From: Euborellia annulipes
Lineage: Eukaryota; Arthropoda; Insecta; Dermaptera; Anisolabididae
Length of the DNA stretch: 64,000 nt
Assembly (NCBI GenBank): GCA_023213315.1
Contig: JAKCPI010001673.1
Coordinates: 1-64,000 of the forward strand
Reading direction: 5' to 3'
How positions within the stretch are numbered: position 1 is the stretch's first letter; each line of letters opens with the position of its first letter. Below, piece after piece: positions 20,206-31,311 of the stretch. The translations under genes and the position numbers were made by a program. Below the pieces are notes generated by a model. The model saw only the letters and a list, made by a program, of their open reading frames with translations, ran no database searches and was not told the origin of the DNA.

Positions 20206-21372
20206 AAAATTGAAGAAAAAGAAAAGCAAGTTTTTAATTTTTATCTAATTTTAATAAATAAAGGTAAGAGAGTGTTTGTATATTCTTTGAGTTGGAAATG
20301 TATTTTCATTTGTCATGGCTGTCAGAATTGGATTTTTCTCTTTTTATTTTTTTTTATTGTTAATCGCCAGGTTTTATTTTGAAATAGAGATCAAATGAAA
20401 TGTTGCGCTCTCCCCTCCCCTCCCCTCCCCCCACCCCTCCTCTCTTTTCACTCACAATTCCATTAAAGTGTTTTCCCTAAGAGGTTTGTGTCTGCATTGC
20501 GTTGTTAAGACTACCAAGTTGTATATATGTTTTTAGCCCAGGGAGAGTCGGGTTTATAAATGGTGATAGAATGTAATTGTATTATCTCGAGTGGAATAGC
20601 GCTTTGAATAACGCCCTAGAGGAACGGTTTTATATTGTAGGCGGTTTAACTCGTTTACCAAAAACAGGGCCGATTTGTACAAACAGGCGGGATTGACCTC
20701 TCTTCCACGCCCAGTGTTTTTTTTTATATATCCCAGCACCTCTACAGCCCAGTGCTTTTTTTATACCCAGCACCTCCACCAACCACCGTTCTGGAATTAA
20801 AGACACAAGACGATCAATAGTGAAAAGAAATTGCCTACTTGGATATAACGAATAGATGGAAATAACCATCGAACGCTTGCGCCCTTGTTCTTTTTTTTTT
20901 CTTTCTTCCCTAAGAGGGATTAAAATGAATATTCAAGCACAGAGAGGAGGGAATCAATTTACTCACTTTATCTTATCAATAATTAAACCTTTTTTTTTCC
21001 TCTTCCTTTTTTTTTTAAATCCCAAAAATAAGATAATAAAAATTCAATGAATAATAAGTAATTATAATTAAATTGACGCCATTTTTTTTTAATAACAAGT
21101 TTGATCAATAAATATACATAAAAGCCGTTTCAAAAACATTATTTTTGGATTGATATTTGATCGCACCAAGGAAATCTGCGCCCCGGGGCAAGGATTATAA
21201 TTTGCGCCCTCCACCAAAAACAAAATTTTATTATTTATTTAAGCCACCCCCAAATTCTAGCGCCCCTGGTCTAATCCCAAAGCCGCCCCCCCCACCCTAG
21301 AGAGGGCACTATTGCCAGATGACTCTAGATAAATATTAAATTGTAGATATTCCTTTTAATAACAAAAAAATA
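20206..21372. other. Spacer with C-rich minisatellite and hAT-like debris
   Basis: CCCCT repeats at 20410-20440, a local duplication of CCCAGCACCTC (20725-20785), poly-T runs, and GCGCC-rich debris at 21175-21310. No gene was recognised. Confidence 0.4.
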
Positions 21373-21386
21373 CATATTTAATATTA

Positions 21387-21907
21387 ACAGGAACAGGTAG
21401 ATGAAGGCAGCCAGCAAAGAACAAAAACTTTATTTAAATATCGTCGACGTTTCGGGAACGCGTAGTCCCCATCTTCAGGACGATAAATTGTTAATGTTGT
21501 TTAGATTGATACATGTAGGTCATACAAATATACATACCATCTATTGCAATAGTATTGAGAATAAAGCCCGGAAGTTAGGCAGCCCAAATGGCAGCTGGTC
21601 TGTCTAAGAAATATCTTTCAAAGCAGGCAATTGGGCGATCGGCCTTTATTACCATAAAAATTTATCTTTTTAATATATTAGTGAACGTGTGCCATTTGGG
21701 CTAATTAACTGCCGGGCTTTATTCTCAATACTATTGCAATAGATGGTACATGTATCAATCATAACAACATTAACAATTTATCGTGCTGAAGATGGGAGCG
21801 ACGCGTTCCCGAAACGTCGACGATATTTAAATAAAGTTTTTGTTCTTTGCTGGCTAGCCTTCATCTACCTGTTCCTGTTGATTATCACTCAGCCATTAAT
21901 TTCTTTT
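21387..21907. mobile_element. Foldback element with 14-bp duplication and hammerhead-like core
   Basis: CATATTTAATATTA lies on both sides (21373-21386 and 21908-21921). Arms of about 110 bp flank a loop of about 280 bp. Each arm reads CTGAAGA, a GGG...CCC stem and GAAACGTCGACG, then AATAAA. The right arm carries an extra ATTATCACTCAGCCATTA tail. Confidence 0.75.
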
Positions 21908-21969
21908 CATATTTAATATTATTTTTAGATAAATTTGTTATTTTTTGTCTTCACTGCAATCATTATTAT

Positions 21970-22255
21970 CAGGCGCGTATATAAGGGGGGGGAGCGAAGG
22001 CCCCCAAAAATTTTTCAAATGCATATACATATATAGGGATATACAGACATTAGCAGGTCTCGCCCCCCCCCCCCCCCGAAGTGCGAAAATTAAGGGTTCA
22101 GCAAAAGAGCGAATGTTCCGCGGGACTGCAAAATTTTCGTGTCTCTAAAAAAAAGGTAAAATGATCTGGAAAAAAACTTTGGCTCCGCAAGAAAAGAAAA
22201 TTTTTTTGAGTTCAGGGCCCTCCCCCCCCCGTGAAAAATTTCTATATAAGCCCTG
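21970..22255. mobile_element. hAT MITE with 8-bp duplication
   Basis: Ends CAGGCGCGTATATAAG and, inverted, CAGGGCTTATATAGAAA, with ATTATTAT at 21962-21969 and 22256-22263. The interior contains G/C runs and GCGGAAC-type repeats. Related ends occur near 56500. Confidence 0.8.
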
Positions 22256-22529
22256 ATTATTATGAATAATAAATTTTTTTTTGTATAAATATAAACGCTG
22301 ACAGCGCCTCTTTCTTTAATGCGCCCCGGGCCGTCCCCTTGTTTTGGCACTGATCGCATGGCAAACATCTTTCTGATTTTTCTCTTTCTTTTACTCTAGT
22401 TTTTATTTTATCTATCAGTGGCGTTATTTAGGCCTCTAATTTTTATAAAATTCTATATTATTCTAAATAAAATATTTCAAAATACAGAAGAATCTCGCTT
22501 AACCCCCTGTATGAAACTTTTCATAATTA

Positions 22530-22598
22530 AGAAAAGGCGAGAGTCCGCCGCAGGCAGGCCCGAGCCAGCTGGCGGGGGGGTCCAAGGGGCGAAGCTAG
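22530..22598 (+). mobile_element. Helitron 3' end
   Basis: The AAGAAAAGGCGAGAGTCCGC block leads to GGGGCGAAGCTAG followed by T. It matches the 3' termini at 49580 and 57734. The 5' part was not found. Confidence 0.6.
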
Positions 22599-22603
22599 TA
22601 ATT

Positions 22604-22745
22604 TTAAAAATCTGGTGTGACTGGCGCATAGCACACAACTTTCTCTTACCCTTCGGTAAGAGAAAGTTGCGCACTGTGCTGGTCACACCAGATTTTTTGT
22701 GTCGAGATATATTTAGTTTCCGATAGCACCTTAGTTTCAAACTTG
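22604..22745 (-). mobile_element. CTGGTGTGAC hairpin, subfamily 2
   Basis: Near-perfect hairpin with loop TTACCCTTCGGTAA, followed by the GTGTCGAGATATATTTAG block. Its downstream text (TAGCAACTTAG-like, TTTCAAACTTG) is shared with 61615-61735 but not with the main family. Confidence 0.65.
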
Positions 22746-23094
22746 TATTTTAAATGTTGACTGCTTGAAATAAACTATGGTTATTTTTAAAAATTTTAAT
22801 CTCATATTTGGACATTTTATACACAATAGAGAATCGTAAATAAATACAAAATTTCATAAGAATTGGAAAAAAAAATTTTAAATGCCTAAAAAGTTTCAAA
22901 GGGGACCCCCTTTTGAATCGAAATTAACATAAAAATCCCTATAGGAAATTAACATTAGGCCTATGAGAGAAGGCGGAGAGACAGGCGATAATGTTTGCAA
23001 GTGAGAGAGAGAGAGATATATATGTTTTCTCCTAAGCAATTAAAGACACAAATAAATGGGAATTTAAATAATAATTGATTTTTAATCTAATAAA
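22746..23094. other. AT-rich spacer
   Basis: No gene or recognised repeat apart from a short GAGAGA run near 23002. Confidence 0.4.
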
Positions 23095-23973
23095 AAGAAA
23101 AAGATTTAAATTCCGTTACCATGGCAACCATTTCTATCTTTCCTATGAAGAACAAGAGTAAAGTGGTCTCCAGAAGATTTCAACGGCAAAATGAGAATAT
23201 ACATTTTAAAGAGCATCTAAAAAATAATTGATTTTTGAATTTTAAAAAAAATCCTTGGAGGGAATTTTGAGAAAATCGAAAAAAACTGAAAAAGTACATC
23301 AGTAAAGTACTAGTAATTTTTGGCCGATTTTGTTCAAAAGCTTATTTTGAGCGTGTGGGAAGGTACCTAAGTTAAATATAAAATTTCAATCCGGTAGCTC
23401 AATTCCTTCATGCTAAAAGAACAAGAGTAAAGTGGTCTCCAGAAGATTTCAACGGCAAAATGAGAATATACATTTTAAAGAGCATCTAAAAAATAATTGA
23501 TTTTTGAATTTTAAAAAAAATCCTTGGAGGGAATTTTGAGAAAATCGAAAAAAACTGAAAAAGTACATCAGTAAAGTACTAGTACTTTTTGGCCGATTTT
23601 GTTCAAAAGCTTATTTTGAGCGTGTGGGAAGGTACCTAAGTTAAATATAAAATTTCAATCCGGTAGCTCAATTCCTTCATGCTAAAAGAACAAGAGTAAA
23701 GTGGTCTCCAGAAGATTTCAACGGCAAAATGAGAATATACATTTTAAAGAGCATCTAAAAAATAATTGATTTTTGAATTTTAAAAAAATCCTTGGAGGGA
23801 ATTTTGAGAAAATCGAAAAAAACTGAAAAAAGTACATCAGTAAAGTACTAGTACTTTTTGGCCGATTTTGTTCAAAAGCTTATTTTGAGCGTGTGGGAAG
23901 GTACCTAAGTTAAATATAAAATTTCAATCCGGTAGCTCAATTCCTTCATGCTAAAAATCTGTCCACACATACA

Positions 23974-24014
<41 letters not shown>

Positions 24015-24158
24015 CAATTTGCGGGACCCACTTTTTTGGACTCAGGGGACCTCAAAACATGTATATCCATCAAAATCTCGACATCGAATTTTTGACATGA
24101 TCGCAATACTTTCTCTCCTATATATTTCATATATAGGCTAAGAGAAAGTAAAAAACAC
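23095..24158 (-). mobile_element. Twin-hairpin element with internally triplicated body
   Basis: Reverse copy with X-box-like site at 23115-23128. The segment from AACAAGAGTAAAG to ATGCTAAAAG occurs three times in tandem before the CA microsatellite (23972-24010) and the AT hairpin (24108-24151). Confidence 0.85.
23151..23956. repeat. Tandem triplication, 269-bp unit
   Basis: Unit starts at 23151, 23420 and 23689, exactly 269 bp apart. The copies are almost identical; one reads AGTAATTTTTGG where the others have AGTACTTTTTGG, and there are single-base indels in A runs. Confidence 0.9.
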
Positions 24159-24233
24159 TCCGCAATTTGAGTGTGGATGGATTGCGTTAGGCATTCCGAA
24201 ATCTTTGTCAATAAATTATTTTAACGTAGAAAG

Positions 24234-25397
24234 TAGGGTCCGATCGAAACAAGATTTTCAGCCGAAACCGAAATCGAAAACGAATTATTTTTTTCGGGGA
24301 GGGGGGGGCCTTAACCCAAAAATTTTTCTGCGGAAAATTTTTTTTAAAGAAACTAAATTGTTTCTGCCCAGCGGAACATTTTCCCTTTTTGCGGAATCAA
24401 AGTTTTCCGCCCTTCAGAAAAAATCTTTTCAGAACCAAAGGTTTAGGTCCTGCAGAAAAATTTTTTTTTAGAGAGACGAGATTTTTTCCGCCCCACGGAA
24501 CATTTCCCTTTTTTGCGGAACCAAAGTTTTCCGCCCTGCGTGAAAATTTTTTTCTCAATTGCAAATCATTTGACCTTTTTACTTTCTCTTACCTATATAT
24601 ATATGTAATATATATATATAGAGAGAAAGTATTGGATTCATGTCAAAAATTCGATGTCGAGATTTTGATGGATCTTCACGTTTTGAGGTCCCCTGAATCC
24701 AAAAAAGTGGTTTTCGCGACATGGTCTGTCTGTCTGTCTGTGTGTCTGTGTGTGTGTCTGTGTGTGTGTCTGTGTGTCTGTGAACAAAATATCTCAAGAA
24801 CGAAAAGAGCTAGGAGGTTGAAATTTTATATTTAAGTTAGGCACCCCCCTGAGACGTGACACGAAGCTTTTGAACAAAATCGACCTAAGAGTACTAGTAC
24901 TTTACTGGTGCACTTTTTCAGTTTTTTTCGATTTTCTCAAAATTTGCTCCAACGATTTTTTTTTAAATTCAAAAATCAATTATTTTTTAGATTCTCTATA
25001 AAATGTATATTCTCATTTTGTGATTGAAATCTTCTGAAGACCACTTTACTCTTGTACTTCATAGAAAAGATAGGAGAAATGGTTGCCATGGTATCAAAAT
25101 ATAAATATTTTCCCATATTTATAAATTTTACATCTTGAATTCAATTGTACCCTACTGTCGGAAACTAAATACATGTCGACACAAAAATCTGGTGTGACAA
25201 GCACAGTACACAACTTTCGATTACCGAAGGTAAGAGAAAGTTGTGTGCTGTGCGCCAGTCACACCAGATTTTTTTTTTGCGTGCGAGTCTCATCCCATCT
25301 TTTTCAGACTCAGGTTTCGGCTACTTTTTGGGCTAAACCGAAACCAGGATTTTTTGGCCGAAACCGTAACTGAAACCGAATATTCGGTCGATTCCTA
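24234..25397. mobile_element. hAT-B element holding a twin-hairpin copy
   Basis: Ends TAGGGTCCGATCGAA and, inverted, TAGGAATCGACCGAA, with GTAGAAAG on both sides (24226-24233 and 25398-25405). GCGGAAC-rich repeats fill 24300-24560 and a twin-hairpin element occupies 24580-25275. Confidence 0.85.
24580..25275 (+). mobile_element. Twin-hairpin element nested in hAT-B
   Basis: Full copy from TTTACTTTCTC to ACACCAGATTTTTT. The host hAT-B family elsewhere reads GACC followed by a T run and then GCATGCGAG, so the insertion target was a T tract. The X-box-like site is mutated at one end (GTATC). Confidence 0.9.
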
Positions 25398-25409
25398 GTA
25401 GAAAGCAGT

Positions 25410-25823
25410 CACTGGTTTGTCTTTTCTCTAAAACCTTAACTTTCCCTCTATATACTGTATTAACATAGGCCTACAAAGAGAAAGTAAAAAAAACAAACAG
25501 ATTTAATCCCAAATAATCTCCTATAATATTTCGTGTTGTTTGATTTATAGAAAAACAAGATTGGGATAATGTTCTTGTCGTTGTTGTTGTTGTTCTTATT
25601 TAGACGACGATCGATCGGATGACTTGCCACCGCCACCAAACAACCCCTAATCGCCTAATCACCCTTACAACGACAACGTCCTTTCACTCTGACAGGGAGT
25701 GAGGGAAACCAATGAGTTTGTTCTCTCTCTCTCTCTCTCTTGTCAACAAACAACCATTTGATGATAACAACTTGAAATATAAAACCAAGAACTAATTACG
25801 AATATATATGTATATGTGAGAAA
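25410..25823. other. Spacer with decayed AT hairpin and CT repeats
   Basis: A degenerate solo AT hairpin lies at 25440-25490, followed by a GTTGTT run, a short complex stretch and CT repeats at 25722-25740. No gene is seen. Confidence 0.35.
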
Positions 25824-26010
25824 TACAAATCTGGTGTGAATGGTCGCACAGCACACTTTCTCGTATAGAATATAAAGAGAAAGTATTGTAATACTAAAAA
25901 AAATCGACTTTGAGATTTTGATATTTCTCCACGCTTTAGACTTCCCTGAGTCCAAAAAAAATTTTGGGCATTGTCTGTGTGTGTGTGTGTGTGTGAGCAA
26001 GATTGCTTAA
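25824..26010 (+). mobile_element. Twin-hairpin fragment with fused hairpin halves
   Basis: Half of the CTGGTGTGA hairpin (25829-25857) joins straight onto an AT hairpin (25856-25888), then the GAGATTTTGATATTTCTCC block and a GT microsatellite (25974-25996). The ends are joined as in a tail-to-head junction. Confidence 0.55.
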
Positions 26011-26055
26011 AAACGCATACAGCCAGATCGATAAAATACGGTATATACTCATTAC

Positions 26056-26644
26056 TAGAGACCGGACAAAAAAGCATAAAAAAATGGAAAAAAAGTGCTT
26101 AAAAAAGCATAAAAAACTTGAATAAAAAGTTATTAAATAAGCATATAAGTTGAAAAAAAGCATCTAATATATTAAGCTTATAAGCAATTTTTACTCATAC
26201 CAATGGCATATACAAATTTTTTTTTTAAAGAAACTAAATTTATTCCGCCCCGTCCTGCGAAAATTTTTTTTTTTTGCGGAACCAAATTTTTTCACCCTGC
26301 GGAAAAATTTTTTTTACAGGGCTATATTTTTTCACACTGCGGGGTTTTTGGAAATTTTTTTTTTTTTTGGGGGGCGCCCCCTCCCTTATTAACGTCCCTG
26401 GTGTATGCGTGTGTGAATGGGAAAAAAGTTTTTTAATAAAAAAAAAAAAATTATAAATATTCGTAAAATAAGTTCAAATAAGCACGAAAGGGAAAAAAAA
26501 GCATGAAAACTCAAAAAAAGCAAAAAAAGCATAAAAAATGCAATCTCAATGAACTTAGTTTTTCCTAATTCGTATAGAAATTAAATATCTAATGGTTGCT
26601 TATAAAATTCAGCAATAAGCATTTTGCTTAAAATCCGGTCTCTA
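26056..26644. mobile_element. hAT-E element with AAAGCATAAA repeats
   Basis: Ends TAGAGACCGGA both ways, flanked by CTCATTAC (26048-26055 and 26645-26652). Subterminal DNA is made of AAAAAGCATAAAA repeats on both sides. The middle (26220-26460) holds GCGGAAC-type repeat and a SINE-like tail. Confidence 0.85.
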
Positions 26645-26749
26645 CTCATTACAATAAAATTGAAGATTTCTTTCGACTTTAGGAGTAAATACTTCAACCT
26701 GAAAGAGTACTTTAACTGAAAGAGTACTTTAACTAATCAGTTTTTTCAG

Positions 26750-27004
26750 CGGGGTTTGGTGTAGAGGTTAGCGTGCTAACCTCGTATACCAAAAGTCGCG
26801 GGTTCGGACCCCAGGCAGTCCGATGATTTTATTTAAGCAATTTGGATACCAAATGGCTTAAATAAGAATGCCTGGACCCCTAATATGTATATTTATCTCT
26901 ATAACCCATATCGTAAAAGTCTTAAATGGCCTAAGTTGCCGAAAAGACTGTGTGAATGTGTGTGTGAATGAGAAAAAAGTGTGAGTGTTTAAAAAAAAAT
27001 AAAA
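26750..27004 (+). mobile_element. tRNA-SINE with 10-bp duplication
   Basis: GTTTTTTCAG flanks it (26740-26749 and 27005-27014). The A box (TTGGTGTAGAGGTTAGCG) and B box (GGTTCGGACCC, 26801-26811) are clear. This is the best-preserved forward copy for describing the family. Confidence 0.92.
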
Positions 27005-27129
27005 GTTTTTTCAGAAATTTTCAATTTTTTTTGTCATATTATGATAAATTACTCTATTTTAAAAAGTTTTTATTCTTTGACATTTTTTGGAAAAATGAAT
27101 AGTTTTTGAAATAATCTCTACTTATAGGA

Positions 27130-27290
27130 TAAAAATCTGGTGTGAATGATCGCACAGCACACAACTTTCTCTTGCCTTTGGTAATCGAAAGTTGTGTTCT
27201 GTGCTTATCACACGAGATTTTTTTTGTCGACATATATTTAATTTCCGCCGATGGAGCGAATTTTTTGAATTTTGAGAAAATATATTAAAA
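27130..27290 (-). mobile_element. CTGGTGTGA hairpin end fragment
   Basis: Hairpin at 27134-27222 with a G/A change in the outer stem (CACGAGATT), then a short body remnant. Confidence 0.65.
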
Positions 27291-27896
27291 GATTACAAAA
27301 TAAAATAAAACTTTTACCGAAAAATGTGAAAACAAATTTTTAAATATGCAACTTTATGCATTATTCCCCAAATATGCAAAAATATGCAATATTAAATTTG
27401 AACCCAAGTTTCAAGAGGGCATGTTTCGGATTTCCGGGATGTACATGTTAGCAAATAGAATATGCAATTGCATAGGATATCGGGCTTTACCTATAATAAA
27501 TACGGCTAATAGTGCGGGAAAAGACACTAATATTATAAACTGATTAATTTTCTGTCAAAAAAAAAATTATATTGTTTCCCCATTTATTAAGCGTGAGAAA
27601 ATATCAATATTTAATTTTTTAATCTTTAGTATATATGAGTATCAAGGTTTTAATGATCCTTTTATATAAAAACGAAAAGAGAGAGAGATAGAAAGAGATA
27701 CGTGGTATAAAAACATCCATCCAATGCTCTTCGATTTAAGACCTGAAAACGTGACACTTAGAAGATTAAATCAATTGTTTATTTTATTAGAAAAGAGAAG
27801 AAAAAGTGAAAAGACAGTGAATTTAATAAATAAAATAGTAATTTTTTAATGGTAATGATATCGATACGTCTGAATAATGAATTCTAAAATATGAAA
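27291..27896. other. AT-rich spacer
   Basis: No recognisable gene. The 65-codon frame at 27346 has no domain and no splice context that stands out. Confidence 0.4.
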
Positions 27897-28308
27897 ACTT
27901 TTACTTTCTCTTATCTATATACATGTTATTATATATATAGAGAGAGAAAGTATTGCGTTCATATCAACAATTCAGGATTTTAATAGTTTTGCATACTGAT
28001 CTCGTAAATATGTCTGTCTATGAACAAAATATTTCAACAACTATTAATAAAATAGCTACGAGAGTTAAAATATATATTTAAGCTAGGTACCCCATTGGGA
28101 TGTAACACGAAGCTTTTGAACTAAAACGGCCAAGGAATACTAGTACTTTACTTATGAACTTTTTAAGTTTTTTTCTATTTTCTCAAAATTTACTGAAACG
28201 ATTTAGATTAAAATACAAAAATAAATTATTTTTTAGATGCTCTTTAAAATGTATATTCTCATTTTGCCTTCAAAGCTGTTTGAAGTACACTTTACTCTTG
28301 TACTTCTA
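27897..28308 (+). mobile_element. Twin-hairpin element, 3'-truncated by family E
   Basis: AT hairpin 27900-27950, diverged body and AATACTAGTACTT. It stops at TTGTACTTC where family E (GGCGGCTTCACACG) begins, so family E inserted here later. Confidence 0.7.
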
Positions 28309-28310
28309 TA

Positions 28311-29240
28311 GGCGGCTTCACACGTAAATGGACACTTGACAAGCATGCGCTTGTGCAATCTTTTACTTTCTCTTACCTATGTATATATGTAATATATATA
28401 TAGAGAGAAAGTATTGGTTTCATGTCAAAAATTCGATGTCGAGATTTTGATGGATCTTCACGTTTTGAGGTCCCCTGAATCCAAAAAAGTGGTTTTCGCG
28501 ACATGGTCTGTCTGTGGGTGGGTGGGTGTGTGGGTGGGTGGGTGGGTGGGTGGGTGTGTGTGTCTGTGTTCACTTTTAAGCATGAAGGAATTGAGCTATG
28601 AGGCTGAAATTTTATATATAAGTTAAACACCCCCCGGGACCGGAAAAATAAGCTTTTAATCAAAATCGGCCAAAGAGTACTAGTACTTTACTGATGTACT
28701 TTTTCAGTTTTTTTCGATTTTCTCAAAATTCGCTCTAACGATTTTGATTAAAATTCAAAAATCAATTATTTTTTAGATGCTCTTTCAAATGTATATTCTC
28801 GTTTTGCCCTCAAAATTGTTTGAAGACCACTTTACTCTTGCACTCCATAGAAAAGATAGGAGAAATGGTTGCCATGGTAACAAAATATAAATATTTTCCC
28901 ATACTTATAAATTTTACATCTGAATTCAAATATTCCCTACTGCCGGGAACTAAATACATGTCGACACAAAAAATCTGGTGTGACAAGCACAGTACACAAC
29001 TTTCGATTACCGAAGGTAAGAGAAAGTTGTGTGCTGTGCGACAGTCACACCAGATTTTTTGTACAAACATTCACAAAATCCCCTTCGGTACAAACATGCT
29101 TGTGCAAGCAACAGTTTATGCCGAAAATTAACCTAAAAATGTCAAACTAGGAAGGTTAGGCCTATTTATTCGAATATAACAAGAAATTCTCACTTGCTTT
29201 AAACAGAGACACAATAAATATAATAATTATTAATATTTAA
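28311..29240 (+). mobile_element. Family E repeat, split by a twin-hairpin copy
   Basis: GGCGGCTTCACACGTAA at 28312, ACTTGACAAGCATGCG before the split, and ATGCCGAAAATTAACCT after it. Comparison with 15045 gives an approximate empty site, a TTCTTTTTGTAC-like T run. Confidence 0.6.
28366..29062 (+). mobile_element. Twin-hairpin element, youngest pair member
   Basis: Full copy, differing from the 2320-3003 copy after the microsatellite only by GCGACAGTC versus GCGCCAGTC by eye. X-box-like site 28868-28881. It inserted into a T run within family E. Confidence 0.92.
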
Positions 29241-29413
29241 ATTATTTCGATACCAGATGGCTTAAATAGAAATGCCTGAACCTACAATAGATAATTTATA
29301 TTACAACGGTTATCGTAAAAAGTCTTAAATGGCCTAAGTTGCCGAAAAGACTGTATGAATGTGTGTGTGAGTGTGAGTGTGAATGAGAAAAAAAGTGTGA
29401 ATGTTTAAAAAAA
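29241..29413 (+). mobile_element. 5'-truncated tRNA-SINE
   Basis: Starts inside the inner palindrome (GATACCAGATGGC) and ends in poly-A. ATTTAAATT occurs on both sides, consistent with target-primed insertion and 5' truncation. Confidence 0.7.
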
Positions 29414-29547
29414 AAAAAAAATTTAAATTGAAATTTGAAATTAATTAATATGAATATAAAATGTCAAGACGTCTATAAAATGGCGGAGAGTTAGTAAAAT
29501 GGCGCAAATATGCTTGTTACAAATGTGGATTTTATAGCTGGATAATC

Positions 29548-29887
29548 GTTAATAGGTAAATGAAAGAATAGCTGCTAAAATTATTTCATTTATTAACCCA
29601 CTAGGCTGACGTTTCGGTCTTGGTCAAGACCATCCTCAGAGCCTGCCGGTTGTCAATATAGGCATACAAACAATAACACAATCATATATTCCATGAACAT
29701 TCGGTTACAGATATTTAAAAATTAGTATGTAAAATGATTGAATAACAATTTGAAAAATACAAAAATTAATAATATAAGCCAATTAGTAGAGTACAGGCAC
29801 TGAGGATGGTCTTGACCAAGACCGAAACGTCAGCCTAGTGGGTTAATAAATGAAATAATTTTAGCTGCTATTCTTTCATTTACCTAT
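29548..29887. mobile_element. Foldback element with hammerhead-like core
   Basis: Arms of about 90 bp (29552-29640, 29795-29887). On the right arm: CTGAGGA, T, the perfect stem GGTCTTG/CAAGACC, then GAAACGTCAGCC and TTAATAAATG. Position 7 of the core differs from CTGATGA, a position that varies among hammerheads. Confidence 0.7.
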
Positions 29888-30085
29888 CAAATATCCTTGT
29901 GCATGATTAAAATTCAATTAAGCATCAAGCAGCTTGCACAAATGAAATGTTTGCGCAAAATTTTCCTGCAGACGTTACAGTTTGCTTATACAAAATTATT
30001 GCAAGTGCATGCTTGTCAAGTTTGCAGTTACATGTGTAGCGTCTTTAGGGAAGATGCCAATGGTAATAAAATAAAAATATTGTGA

Positions 30086-30215
30086 ATGTTTATAAATTTG
30101 ACCTCTTTAATTCTAATCTACTGCCTGAAACTAAATATATATCTAACAAAAATAATCTGGTGTGACTAGAACAGAACACAACTTTCAATAACATAAGATC
30201 ATCACACCAGATTTT
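30086..30215 (+). mobile_element. Twin-hairpin right-end fragment
   Basis: TTTATAAATTTGACCTC to CACACCAGATTTTT with a shortened hairpin loop (CAATAACATAAG). The DNA before it (29890-30050) resembles family E in reverse. Confidence 0.6.
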
Positions 30216-30649
30216 TGTTTATTTAGAATTTAAAATTAATCGATCGTGAAATTGTTGCGCTGAATCATTGGTTGAGTGAATATTACTGATTGATGATCTC
30301 TTATGAAATCACATATGGTGTTCATATCAGATTTGTTTTTTTTTTTTTTAAAGACTGACCATAAGTTAGATTTACCCGTGAGAGAGCGAGGGTGACCTTT
30401 CACCCTGCATCCCTCCCTTGGGGTGAGTGTTGCCCCCTTTGGTCCCAAGGGCCTGCGCGATATACAGTCGGGCAGTCCTTCGGCCCTATATAATAATACA
30501 ACAATAGCGAAATAACAATTACTCACCAATTAACTTCTCAAATACACACACATATTTTAAATAAAATATTATGATCAAAAAATATACCCTATATACAGTA
30601 CTGGAATAAGCTTATTTTTCAATATTTTTATTTAAAAATATCATTAATC
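30216..30649. other. Spacer
   Basis: A GC-richer stretch (30375-30480) with GGGCC-type words, otherwise AT-rich. Nothing assignable. Confidence 0.3.
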
Positions 30650-30662
30650 AAGCATTATATTG

Positions 30663-30921
30663 CCCTCAGGCTTGGCGTAGTTGGTAGCGCGCCTGCCTTG
30701 TATACCAAGGGTCGAGGGTTCGGATCCCAGGCAGTCAAATGCTTTTATTTAAGCCATTTGGATACAAAATGGCTTAAATAAGAATGCCTGGACCCCCAAA
30801 TATATATATTCATAGTAACGGTTATCGTATAAAGTCTTATATGGCCTAAGTTGCGGAAAAGACTGTGTGAATGTGAGTGTGATTGAGAAAAAAGTGTGAG
30901 TGTTTTTTTAATAAAAAAAAT
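30663..30921 (+). mobile_element. tRNA-SINE with 13-bp duplication
   Basis: AAGCATTATATTG (30650-30662) and AAGCATCATATTG (30922-30934) flank the copy, one mismatch. Head GGCTTGGCGTAGTTGGTAG, B box GGTTCGGATCCC. Confidence 0.9.
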
Positions 30922-30952
30922 AAGCATCATATTGAAGGATAGGAATAGTGGT

Positions 30953-31165
30953 ATCCTTATATCATAGCGGAGTGTCCGTTTGCCCGTCTGTCACACTCTG
31001 TTTGCCCACTTTTTGTAATTTTGAAACGAAATTTTACATTCTTTTAGAGGATATTATGGAAAAATATTCAGGTCCTTAAATTCTCAAAAGGGGAGGCGCA
31101 AAAAATTCCAGAAAATGAAGTTGCCCATTGGAAAGCATTGAGTTATCAAAAATTAAAGCCAATTA
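30953..31165 (+). mobile_element. Helitron 5' end
   Basis: TCCTTATATCATAGCGG followed by GTGTCCGTTTGCCCGTCTG and a diverged body. The 3' terminus is absent. Confidence 0.5.
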
Positions 31166-31311
31166 ATTAAAATAGCCCTAATTAAATCTCCCAAATGAAA
31201 CTAATAACCAATAAAACTCACTTCCCCTTATGTGCAGTTAGCCAGGCAAGTTACTAACAAAGTGAAAAACTTTAAAGAAACATTTTTCACTTGTCCATCG
31301 CTTTCTCTTTT

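Noticed and set aside
24389..24835. 148-codon frame with repeated FPPF-type peptides
   Set aside because: It reads through GCGGAAC-plus-T repeats of a hAT element and into the microsatellite of a nested twin-hairpin copy.
26750..26830. Functional tRNA gene
   Set aside because: A and B boxes are present, but the cloverleaf is decayed and the sequence continues into a SINE body with tail and target duplications.
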